DNA of 40,182 nucleotides from Phycisphaerae bacterium (GTDB lineage: Bacteria; Planctomycetota; Phycisphaerae; UBA1845): NCBI GenBank assembly GCA_029260255.1, contig JAJDDR010000483.1, positions 1 to 40,182 of the forward strand, in the 5' to 3' direction. Position 1 is the first letter of the stretch; the number at the start of each line of letters is the position of its first letter. Positions 1-11,498 of the stretch are shown piece by piece. The notes beneath the pieces were generated by a model. It saw nothing but the letters and a program-made list of their open reading frames with translations. It had not been told where the DNA came from and did no database searches. The position numbers and the translations under genes were made by a program.

Positions 1-50
1 CGCAGCCCCGCGCGCTCTTCCTCGGTCAGCGTCACCACATACTTTTTCAT
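1..50 (-). CDS. N-terminus of a probable IS630-like transposase/HTH protein, cut by window edge
   Basis: Reverse complement of 1-50 reads MKKYVVTLTEEERAGL(R), resembling the start of IS630-family ORFs; only 16 codons visible. Confidence 0.45.
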   Translation of the reverse strand, partial: MKKYVVTLTEEERAGL

Positions 51-134
51 CGTCGGCCTCCTTGCCTATGGGATCCATTCCCCAAATCGGCAAAGGAGGA
101 CCGTTTGACCCATCAATTCACGTGGGTCGGAGTA

Positions 135-2993
<2,859 letters not shown>

Positions 2994-3173
2994 TTAATCT
3001 TCTTGTGGACGATAGTTGCGTACACCACCCGGCCGGGATCGCGCCTGAGCCCGACCGGTGCCCGCCGCGATCCACCGGTAGCGGATGCGGAGCGGCGAGG
3101 TTGAAATCGCAGCGCGGGAATATAGCAGATGTGAATTGCAAGTCCAGCGTTTTGAGAAACGGAACGTTGCTTT

Positions 3174-3304
3174 GGGTGTGACCATTGATTGTGGCATGCC
3201 AGGGGTAGGGCGGGTTCCACCCGCCTTCTTCCTCGGTTGCGGCGGGTAGAACCCGCCCTACGGCATGTCTCTGACCAACGATGCCACAGAGAATGGTCAC
3301 ACCC
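3174..3304 (+). mobile_element. 131-bp MITE-like palindromic element, copy 1
   Basis: TIR gggtgtgaccatt (3174-3186) / aatggtcacaccc (3292-3304); flanked by 9-bp direct repeat CGTTGCTTT at 3165-3173 and 3305-3313. Confidence 0.9.
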
Positions 3305-3617
3305 CGTTGCTTTGGGCTTCCGCCACGGCTTGGGCTGGGTCCGGCCGACCGCGGATCGGCGTGCAGCGGGAAATAAGTCCGAAAAGCGGGATTTTCGGGG
3401 GTGTGCCGGTGGCGGCGGACCGAACGGCTGCACCGCGCTCCAGAACGCGGGGTTCACAACCAACGTGGCCGACCTGACCGACGGTGCCGACGCGGGCCTC
3501 GGGCATGTCGGCGACGTCAAGTCTCACCTGCTTTCGGCACGCGCCCCGCAAACCGGCAGGCTGGAACCTGGTGCTGCGCCACGCATCGTACGACGAGACG
3601 GGGATGAAGCCGCCAGA

Positions 3618-4363
3618 TTGGAAGACGCCTGCTGGGCGCTTTTGGATGTGATTGGGCTGATTCAAGGCCAAACGCCGGATCACTCGATGATCGCCGATTT
3701 CCTCGGCAAGCACGGCAAGGCGCTGCGCAAGCTCTTTCGCGACACGTTGCAGGTTCTGATCGAGGCGAAGCTGGTGACGCTGTCCCACGTAGCCATCGAC
3801 GGAAGCAAGGTAGAAGCGGACGCCGGCAAGAACTCCGTCCGCAGTGAAGAGAAGATCCGCTCGTGGCAAGCACACCTGGACGAGAAGATCGCCGCGTTGG
3901 AGCAGGAGCGGGCCGAGAACGAACAGCGCGAGGCCAGCCTCTTCGGGGAAACCAACAGTGAAGCGGGTCCATTGTCAGAGGCTACGCAAGAAGCGCTGGC
4001 GTTGGTTGGTGAAGACCACGTGTTGACCGAATCGCAGTGGGCGGCGTTGCCGCGAAACAACCAAGGCTTGATCGACAAATCGGCGTGTGTTTACGATGAA
4101 TCCCGGGACGTATTCAGATGTCCCGCCGGTCAGACATTGGCGTTCTTGAGCACCAGTCAAGACAAAAAGAAGTGGGGCACCGCCAAGGGGTGTGACCATT
4201 CTCTGTGGCATCATTGGTCAGGGACATGCCGTAGGGCGGGTTCTACCCGCCGCAACCGCGGAAGAAGGCGGGTGGAACCCGCCCTACCCCTGGCATGCCA
4301 CAATCAATGGTCACACCCACCGCCAAGCGCTCGGAGTGTCGTCTGGGCGTGGATCGATTACCT
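3618..4363 (+). pseudogene. Decayed IS1182/IS5-type transposase fragment, interrupted by MITE copy 2
   Basis: VIGLIQGQTPDHSMIADFLGKHGKALRKLFRDTLQVLIEAKLVTLSHVAIDGSKVEADAGKN...YRCPAGQTL-like segment (FRCPAGQTLAFLSTSQDKKKWGTAK), then element insertion at ACCGCCAAG; lacks the DDE C-terminus. Boundaries approximate. Confidence 0.75.
4188..4318 (-). mobile_element. 131-bp MITE-like palindromic element, copy 2 (inverted relative to copies 1, 3, 4)
   Basis: gggtgtgaccatt...aatggtcacaccc; 9-bp direct repeat ACCGCCAAG at 4179-4187 and 4319-4327; internal asymmetric segment in opposite orientation. Confidence 0.9.
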
Positions 4364-4370
4364 TACTTGC

Positions 4371-4970
4371 ATGGAACCCCCCGAACTGCAGCCGGAGATA
4401 CTGCTCGGCGCGTACGCCTCGGGCATCTTTCCGATGGCCGACGACGACGGCGAACTCATGTGGTTCAGCCCCGACCCGCGGGCGATCATTCCGCTCGACG
4501 CGTTTCACGTGTCGGACAATCTACGACGCCGGTACGCCTCGCACCGATTCACGCTCACGGTGAACCGCGCGTTTGAACCTGTGATGACCGCGTGTGCCGA
4601 CCGCGGCGAAGGCACGTGGATCTCCGAGGAGATCGTCGCGGCGTACGCGCGGATTCACGTGCTGGGCTTCGCACACAGCGTTGAGGCATGGCGGGACGAC
4701 GCGCTGGTCGGCGGATTGTACGGCGTGGCGATGGGCGGGGCGTTCTTCGGGGAGTCGATGTTCCATCTCGAGACGGACGCGTCCAAGGTCGCGCTGGTGT
4801 TCCTCGTGGAACGGCTGAACGAACGCGGGTTCTCGCTCCTGGACGTGCAGTTCATGACCAGCCACCTGGCGCGGTTCGGGGCGATCGAAATACCGCGCGA
4901 GGCGTACCTCGAACGACTCGAGATTGCGTCCAGCCGGACGTGCGTTTTTGCCGATGAACCGGACACCTAA
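4371..4970 (+). CDS. aat: Leucyl/phenylalanyl-tRNA--protein transferase
   Basis: MEPPELQPEILLGAYASGIFPMADDDGELMWFSPDPRAIIPL...GLYGVAMGGAFFGESMFHLETDASKVAL...LLDVQFMTSHLARFGAIEIPR; start chosen at 4371 rather than the 593-aa ORF start. Confidence 0.92.
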   Translation: MEPPELQPEILLGAYASGIFPMADDDGELMWFSPDPRAIIPLDAFHVSDNLRRRYASHRFTLTVNRAFEPVMTACADRGEGTWISEEIVAAYARIHVLGFAHSVEAWRDDALVGGLYGVAMGGAFFGESMFHLETDASKVALVFLVERLNERGFSLLDVQFMTSHLARFGAIEIPREAYLERLEIASSRTCVFADEPDT

Positions 4971-4995
4971 GCGGTTCCGGAGGCGTAGCGCGATC

Positions 4996-6960
4996 ATGGC
5001 GGTCACAACCCGTACGCTTCCGGAGACCGGTCCTTCCACGACCCTTCCGCGCTTGCCCGCCGACGCGCACCGAGTGTTCCTCGACAACATGGCCGCGCTG
5101 TGGCGACACGATCCGCAACTCGCGCAGCGCATCGACGAGATCGACGACGACGATCGACCGGCGCTGATACCGACCCGCTCCGGCGCGGTTACGGTGGCCG
5201 TCGATGCGCCGAGCGGACCGACGCTGCTGCACAGCCGGTACGACCCCGTCAAGGAAGCGGTCAAACTGATCGACGGCGTGGAGATTGATGACAAGTTCTG
5301 TTTCATCGTGTTCGGTTTCGGGTTGGGGTATCACGTACGAGAACTCTTCGGACGCCTCAAGGGGGACGCCGCCATCGTCGCCGTCGAACCGTCGATGGCA
5401 CTGCTGTCGGCGGCGCTGTCCTGCGCCGATTTCGCGGACATGATCCGCTCGGGCCGTCTGATCATTCTGGATCGCCTCGACAAGAGGATCGTCCACCAGA
5501 AGCTCAATCCGCACAACACGCTGATGATGCTCGGTGCGCGATTCCTCAATCATCCGCCGTCGCATCGTGCCGCCGCGGAGTTTCATGCCGCCGCCCGCAA
5601 GCTCATCACCGACCTCATCGCGTTCTCGCGCATGACGCTGTTGACGCTCGTCGGAAACGCTCAGGTCACCTGCCGCAACATCGCCAACAACCTGCCGCAA
5701 TACTTGAGCACGCCGCCGATCAACGTGCTCCGGGATCGCTTCAAGGGTCGCCCGGCCATCATCGTCTCGGCCGGTCCGTCGCTGCGCCGGAACGTCGAAC
5801 TGCTCTCGGAGGCGAAGGGCAAGGCGGTGCTCTGCGCGGCCCAGACGATGTTCAAGCCGCTGCTCGCACGCGGCATCGTGCCGGACTTCGTCACCAGTCT
5901 CGATTTTCACGCGATGTCCAAGCAGTACTTCAGCGACGTCTCGGACTTCCACGACGTACACCTCGTGGCGGAGCCCAAGGTGAGCTGGCACGTCACCGAC
6001 GACTTCGCCGGACCCGTTTCGCTGTTGCGCAGCTCCTTTGCGGCCGAGCTTATCGGTGACGAGTTGGCGGCGCGCGACGGGTTGAAGCCGGGCGCTACGG
6101 TCGCGCACCTCGCGTTCTACCTTGCAGAATACATGGGATGCGATCCGATCATCTTCGTCGGTCAGGATCTGGCCTTCACCGGCCACTGCTTCTACATGCC
6201 GGGCGTCGAGACGCACCTTACGTGGCAGAGCGAGATGAACCGATTCAACACGATGGAAACCAAGGAGTGGGAGCGGATCGTCCGCAACCGATCGATTCTG
6301 CGGACGATCCCCGACGTCGATGGCCGGGACGTGTATACGGACGACCTGCTGTTTACATACCTCGAGCAGTTCGAGCGCGACTTCATCGGTGCCGGCGCGC
6401 GGATCATCGATGCCACCGAAGGCGGGGCGCGAATGCGCGGCACCGACGTCATGACCTTGCAAGAGGCGCTGGACGCGTTCTGCACAGAACCGCTGCCGGG
6501 GGACGCGTTCGATTACCGGCGCACGTGCGACTGGAACGACCCCGCGCTTCTGACGCAGGGTCGCGCCGAGATCGAGAAACGCATCGAAGAGATCAAGGAC
6601 GTTCGCGAGACTTGTGTCGAGATGCTGTCCGTGCTGCACGAGCTCGAGGGGCTCACGGATGACCCCGCCCGGTTCAACCGCCGCATCATTCGCGTGGACG
6701 AACTTCGTGCCTCGATCAGCCGCGCCGCGCGCTCCGTGCGTATCGTCAACGCGGGCGGTCAGCTCGCCGAGTTGCAGCGGTTCACCGCCGATCGGAAGCT
6801 GAACGCCAGTGACGTCACCGGCGCGGACCTCGCCAAGCGTCAACTCGTACGTGACATCAGATTCGTCGAGCGCTTCCGTGATGGCGCGAACGCGATGATC
6901 GACATCCTCCGCGACGCGCTCCGGCGGTTCGACGAACATGAAACGGACGAACGATCATGA
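4996..6960 (+). CDS. DUF115 / 6-hydroxymethylpterin pyrophosphokinase MptE-like (Maf-type glycosylation) protein
   Basis: GRPAIIVSAGPSLRRNVELLSEAKGKAVLCAAQTMFKPLLARGIVPDFVTSLDFH; GCDPIIFVGQDLAFTG motif typical of DUF115/MAF_flag10; stop overlaps next start (ATGA at 6957). Confidence 0.82.
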   Translation: MAVTTRTLPETGPSTTLPRLPADAHRVFLDNMAALWRHDPQLAQRIDEIDDDDRPALIPTRSGAVTVAVDAPSGPTLLHSRYDPVKEAVKLIDGVEIDDKFCFIVFGFGLGYHVRELFGRLKGDAAIVAVEPSMALLSAALSCADFADMIRSGRLIILDRLDKRIVHQKLNPHNTLMMLGARFLNHPPSHRAAAEFHAAARKLITDLIAFSRMTLLTLVGNAQVTCRNIANNLPQYLSTPPINVLRDRFKGRPAIIVSAGPSLRRNVELLSEAKGKAVLCAAQTMFKPLLARGIVPDFVTSLDFHAMSKQYFSDVSDFHDVHLVAEPKVSWHVTDDFAGPVSLLRSSFAAELIGDELAARDGLKPGATVAHLAFYLAEYMGCDPIIFVGQDLAFTGHCFYMPGVETHLTWQSEMNRFNTMETKEWERIVRNRSILRTIPDVDGRDVYTDDLLFTYLEQFERDFIGAGARIIDATEGGARMRGTDVMTLQEALDAFCTEPLPGDAFDYRRTCDWNDPALLTQGRAEIEKRIEEIKDVRETCVEMLSVLHELEGLTDDPARFNRRIIRVDELRASISRAARSVRIVNAGGQLAELQRFTADRKLNASDVTGADLAKRQLVRDIRFVERFRDGANAMIDILRDALRRFDEHETDERS

Positions 6961-8594
6961 AGTGCATCGCGGCGATCGAAGTGGACCTGAACGAGTCGCC
7001 CATAGGCACGAAGAGCCGCGCCGATCGTGAGATGCACGGCAAGCCGGTGCTCACGCGGACGATCGAGCAGATGTGCAAGTCGAAGCGTATCGACCATCTG
7101 TTCGTCCTGTGCCCTTCGAACCAGTCCGAGCGGTGTACGCGCCTGGTACCTGACGAACTCTCCCGCCGCGTCACGGTGCGGGTGAGACGCATCGATGCCC
7201 AGCCGTATCGTGCGCTGATTCGAACGGCGCGCAAGTGGTCGCTCGACGCCTGGCGCGGCGGAATCGGCGGAACGTGCTCCATGGACGAGTACACGCGTAG
7301 CGATGAACTTGCACTGTTGGCCCATGACGAATCGGCGGAGGCACTATTGTGCGCCTCGGCCTGCGCGCCGCTCATCGATCCGGTGCTCATCGACACCATG
7401 ATCGACCATTCGGAGCGCACCACCGACGAAGCTCGCATCACCTTCGCGCAGGCGCCGCCCGGGTTGGTGGGCACGGTTTACCAAACGGACTTTCTCATGG
7501 AGATCGGCGCGCAGCACGTCCCACCCGGGATGGTGCTGAGCTACAAGCCGGATCACCCGATGATGGACCTGGCCCACAAATCCTGCTGCTACACCGCGCC
7601 GGCGGCGGTGCGTCACGCCGGCGGGCGACTGATCGTGGACACCGATCGGGCGTTTGAGACCGTCGGCGCGTACCTGTCGACCGGCATGCCGATCGAGGCG
7701 GAGACCGTCGGACGCTGGCTGATCGAGAAGGCTGACGCGGAGATTCCGGACCTGCCGCGCGAGGTCGAAATCGAGCTCACCACGGAGGACCAGCTTCCGG
7801 GCACCGTCCTCCGTCCCAGGGGTCCAGCCGTCGGTCGGCGTGGACCCATCGATATCAACATCGTCGCCAAGATCGCGCGCGAGCTGGGCGCCGTCGACGA
7901 CTCGTTGGTGCTGCTCGGCGGGTTCGGCGAGCCGCTGCTGCATCCTGAGTTTGACGAGATTCTGTCCGTTTTGAGGGAGCACGGCGTGTACGGAATCGCC
8001 GTGCGAAGCAACTGTCTGGCGCTCAGCGATGAACGAATCGACGCGCTCGTGTCCAACAAGGTCGATCTCCTCGCGGCCGCGCTGGATGCGTGGACACCTG
8101 AACTCTATCGAACCGTCCACGGTGAGGATCGACTCGAAGAGGCCGTCGCCAACGTCCGGCACCTGGCTGCCCGCCGCGCCGAGAGCGGTTTCGTCGCTCC
8201 GCTGGTGGTCCCGGAGATGACCAAGTCGGTCGACACGCTCGACGAGATGGATGCGTTCTTCGACGGCTGGGTGCGCGAAACCGGCTGGGCCAACTTCGTC
8301 GGCTACAACCACTACTCCAACCGGCGGGACGATCGTTGTGTCATCGAAATGGCGCCGCCGACGCGACGTGCCTGCCGTCGTATCGGCACGCGCGCGACGG
8401 TTCTGGCCGACGGTCGCATGATTGTCTGCGATCAGGATTACGAAGGTCGACATGCCGCGGGTACCCTCGCCAAGGCGACGCTTCGGGAGATCTGGCACTC
8501 GGAGGCGATGGACAAGGTTCGGCGACGCCACCGCGGAGGGGAATACGACGCGTTATCGATCTGCGGTAAGTGTGCCGAATGGCACCGACCGTAG
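6957..8594 (+). CDS. N-terminal nucleotidyltransferase-like domain fused to radical-SAM-like/SPASM protein lacking the CxxxCxxC cluster motif
   Basis: C-terminal LLGGFGEPLLHPEFDEIL (radical SAM GGE-type motif) and SPASM-like CRRIGTRATVLADGRMIVCDQDYEGRHAAGTL...ICGKCAEW; N-terminal HGKPVLTRTIEQMCKSKRIDHLFVLCP. Confidence 0.75.
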   Translation: MKCIAAIEVDLNESPIGTKSRADREMHGKPVLTRTIEQMCKSKRIDHLFVLCPSNQSERCTRLVPDELSRRVTVRVRRIDAQPYRALIRTARKWSLDAWRGGIGGTCSMDEYTRSDELALLAHDESAEALLCASACAPLIDPVLIDTMIDHSERTTDEARITFAQAPPGLVGTVYQTDFLMEIGAQHVPPGMVLSYKPDHPMMDLAHKSCCYTAPAAVRHAGGRLIVDTDRAFETVGAYLSTGMPIEAETVGRWLIEKADAEIPDLPREVEIELTTEDQLPGTVLRPRGPAVGRRGPIDINIVAKIARELGAVDDSLVLLGGFGEPLLHPEFDEILSVLREHGVYGIAVRSNCLALSDERIDALVSNKVDLLAAALDAWTPELYRTVHGEDRLEEAVANVRHLAARRAESGFVAPLVVPEMTKSVDTLDEMDAFFDGWVRETGWANFVGYNHYSNRRDDRCVIEMAPPTRRACRRIGTRATVLADGRMIVCDQDYEGRHAAGTLAKATLREIWHSEAMDKVRRRHRGGEYDALSICGKCAEWHRP

Positions 8595-8700
8595 CCCGCC
8601 TGCGTGATATTTTAGGCGGGTGCCACTGGCAGCTTGCCTGCCAGTGTGTATGCCCTGTGCGCCCGCCTGCGTGACCACACGGGCGGACAAGCCGCCCGTG
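8595..8700. repeat. Cluster of three consecutive perfect hairpins (REP/terminator-like)
   Basis: cccgcct(8595-8601)/aggcggg(8614-8620); cactggcag(8624-8632)/ctgccagtg(8638-8646); cacgggcgg(8678-8686)/ccgcccgtg(8692-8700). Confidence 0.65.
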
Positions 8701-8958
8701 GGTCCGACCAATCCGGGTTCCCTGCCTGCAACCCACGTCTCTCGCCCGACCCTGAGAGCGACTGAGGACGAAGCGCGAAGGAAGCCGTCGATGGTCATGA
8801 TCGCCACGGACGATTCCAGTTGAAATCCGCAGTGATACACTGTGATACGGACACACGCCGATTCTGTCACAGACGCTCGAGTCCATCATTTGATGAGAAT
8901 TGCGTGAGGTGGAGACTTGGTTTGTGATACGATCACTCACGGAAGGGAAGGGGATGAA

Positions 8959-9717
8959 ATGCGACACTTCGTGCTCACAACGATGACGAGTTTGGCGGTG
9001 CTGGCCTTGGGCGCCGGGGGTGCGCGGGCAGAGGGAGTTTGGTTTTCGTTTCACGAGGCGAGCGGGAGCGGGTGGGCCAACCTGTTCGACGGCGGACCGG
9101 TCGTCACCGATGAAGACGCCACCACCGGGCCTGACGACGCGCTGATGATCTTTACAGCAATCGACAGCACCCAGCCGGGCTCGTTCGGTGCGGGCGTGAC
9201 GGGGGCGGGCGTATCTTGGATCGTCCCACTGTTCGAAGAGGACGGTATGCACCTGTCGGTTGGGCTTGATGCATGGTACAGCCCGTCGCTGTTTCCCGGG
9301 GGGGACAACCCCGGTGGCGCTGCCGAGGCCGAGATCCACTCGATCATCGAGTTCATCATGCCGGCGGACGAGCTTCTTTGGGATTATCAGCTCCAGATAC
9401 GCGATACGATCGACTTCGACGGTACGACCAGCGTTGTTTTTGAAAACGTGACACAATCGCAAGTGGTGCTGGAGCTCACGTCGGAGGTTTTTCTACCGAT
9501 CGAGACTACGCTCACGGGTCAAACGGGCGATCTGATGCGCCTGACGACGACGATGTCCGGCGCCGGGAGTACGGGTCCGCCGGGCGGGGGAGGGTACGAA
9601 TCAACATTGCGCATGGGCTTCGCCGTTCCGGAGCCCGGGACGTTCTTTCTGGTTCTGGTCGGGTTGTTCTTGTTGGCATTGCGCAGAAAGGACGGTGTGA
9701 ATGAGTTCTTGAAATGA
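8959..9717 (+). CDS. Secreted PEP-CTERM sorting domain protein
   Basis: Signal peptide MRHFVLTTMTSLAVLALGAGGARAEG; C-terminal VPEPGTFFLVLVGLFLLALRRK; RBS-like ggaagggaagggg before ATG at 8959. Confidence 0.85.
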   Translation: MRHFVLTTMTSLAVLALGAGGARAEGVWFSFHEASGSGWANLFDGGPVVTDEDATTGPDDALMIFTAIDSTQPGSFGAGVTGAGVSWIVPLFEEDGMHLSVGLDAWYSPSLFPGGDNPGGAAEAEIHSIIEFIMPADELLWDYQLQIRDTIDFDGTTSVVFENVTQSQVVLELTSEVFLPIETTLTGQTGDLMRLTTTMSGAGSTGPPGGGGYESTLRMGFAVPEPGTFFLVLVGLFLLALRRKDGVNEFLK

Positions 9718-9826
9718 CGGACGTACGCCCACCACCAGCATTTCGCGGTGGACGGCGCAAAGGGCCGGAGATCAGTACGTGGAAGTATCATGACAAGTCA
9801 GTCTGAGAACATTGGAGGTTTGAAAG

Positions 9827-11224
9827 ATGAGACGAATGCAGTGCATTTCTCTTGTGTGCGTGTGTCTTCTTGCGGGTTCGGCGACGGGGCAGTTGGTGTA
9901 CTACGTCGACAAGAACGCCACGGGGTCGGGTTCGGGCCAGGATTGGTGCAACGCCAACCCGAATCTCTCGAACGGGATATTCTTTGCCCTTCTACTCAAT
10001 TACACTGAGGTCTGGGTGGCCGACGGGACGTACGTCCCGAACGGCGATCGCACGGCCACATTTGCCCTGAACAACTTGCTCGTGATCAGGGGCGGCTACG
10101 CGGGATGCGACGCGCCGCCTTCGGACCCGGATCTGCGGGACGTTGACCTGTACGTCTCCGTCCTGAGCGGGGACACCGGAACTCCGGGGCAAAACAAATA
10201 CCACGTCGTGACCGGAAGCGGGACCAGCGTCATCTGGGCGGAACTCGAGGGCTTCACCATCACCGGCGGGCTGGCCGATGGCGACGAAACCCTGGGCCAG
10301 CGCGACGGCGCGGGGTTGTACAACGTCGCCGGGAGCCCGAAGATCACCGACTGCACGTTTTCGAACAACACCGCGCTGGGCGATGCGGGCGCGATTTTCA
10401 ATCGCGGTTCCAGTCCGCGGCTGAAGGAATGCAACTTCATTCAGAACAACGGGCACAACGGCGGGGCGATCATTAACCTCGACCACAGCAACCCGTTTCT
10501 GAACAACTGCTTCATGTAACCGTTCACGGGTCGGCGATCAGGAGTGACGGGATCGCCGGGTACCGCCGACGACTTCCGGATCAGTGCGTTTTCACCGGTC
10601 ATCGACGCCGCGGGCAACGCGGAGATCCCGGCCGGGTACATCGATCCCCGGCAGGAAAGTACCGACGGGGTCAACGTGGACTTGGGGATCACGCAAGTTG
10701 CGATCTTGTTCGACAGGCCTGTGGTGAGCCTCGCGACGGGGAACCCTGTCACCGTCGCCGATTTCAGCGTCACAAGTACCGGAGGTACTGCTCCCGGCGT
10801 CTTCAGCGTCGACAATTCCGGGAACCCAACGATCGTTGTGACGTTTGACGCCATCATTCCCTTGCAGCAATGGACGACGGTTATCGCCGCCGTGAAGAGC
10901 CAAGCCACCGGGAACCCCATCGTCAATGTCGGTAATCTCGGGGCCGATGACGAACCGGACCGGTTGGACATCGGTTTCTTGCCGGCGGATGTTGATCAGA
11001 GTGGAGACGTGGGTCCGTTCGACATTTTGCAGTTCCGGCAGTACGTCAACCTGGTCATCGTGCCGACGGAGGGCGTTCTCGGCGACTACATCGATACCAA
11101 TCGAAATGGAGTCGCCGGCACGGGTGACCCGTTCGATCTGCTGGCCCTGCGTCAACTGGTCAACGGTGTCTCGCCGCCGGCCACGAAGGTCTGGAACGAA
11201 CAAACACTGCCGACCCGTCCGTAA
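9827..11224 (+). pseudogene. Beta-helix (pectin-lyase-like) protein with C-terminal dockerin-like module; split by in-frame TAA at 10517-10519
   Basis: ORF 9827-10519 (signal peptide, DGAGLYNVAGSPKITDCTFSNNTALGDAGAIFNRGSSPRLKECNF beta-helix repeats) and ORF 10544-11224 (PGTADDFRISAFSPVIDAAGN...DVDQSGDVGPFDILQFRQYVN...DTNRNGVAGTGDPFDLLALRQLVNG) are in the same reading frame. Confidence 0.65.
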
Positions 11225-11251
11225 GGAACACGGATCGCAAAACGCCCAACT

Positions 11252-11288
11252 CGACGGACCTGGGACCTGATGTCCCTCAGGTCCGTCG
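11252..11288 (+). terminator. Strong hairpin downstream of the beta-helix/dockerin gene
   Basis: cgacggacctgggac...gtccctcaggtccgtcg near-perfect inverted repeat; no clear U-tract. Confidence 0.45.
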
Positions 11289-11498
11289 TTGCGCATGAGC
11301 GGCTTGCCCGATGAGCTTGCCACGCGAAACCAACTTGCCTGAACCCCGTTTCGGGTCCATGACGCGTGACGGCCCTAGGGGAACGAACGTCGCATCCAAG
11401 ACGCGCGGCCCCCCGCCGACGCTTGAAAGGGCACTTGGTGGGCTCTACACTTCGGTGGTGGCTTCGATGCAAGTGCAAACGCGAGAGCGGCGAACTAC

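Noticed and set aside
3174-4318. CRISPR-like interpretation of the repeated palindromes
   Set aside because: Copies are dispersed, 131 bp long, in both orientations and bounded by direct repeats; no spacer array or cas genes.
4852-6939. 695-aa minus-strand ORF opposite the DUF115 gene
   Set aside because: Antisense shadow; low-complexity Arg/Val/Asp composition, no recognisable motif.
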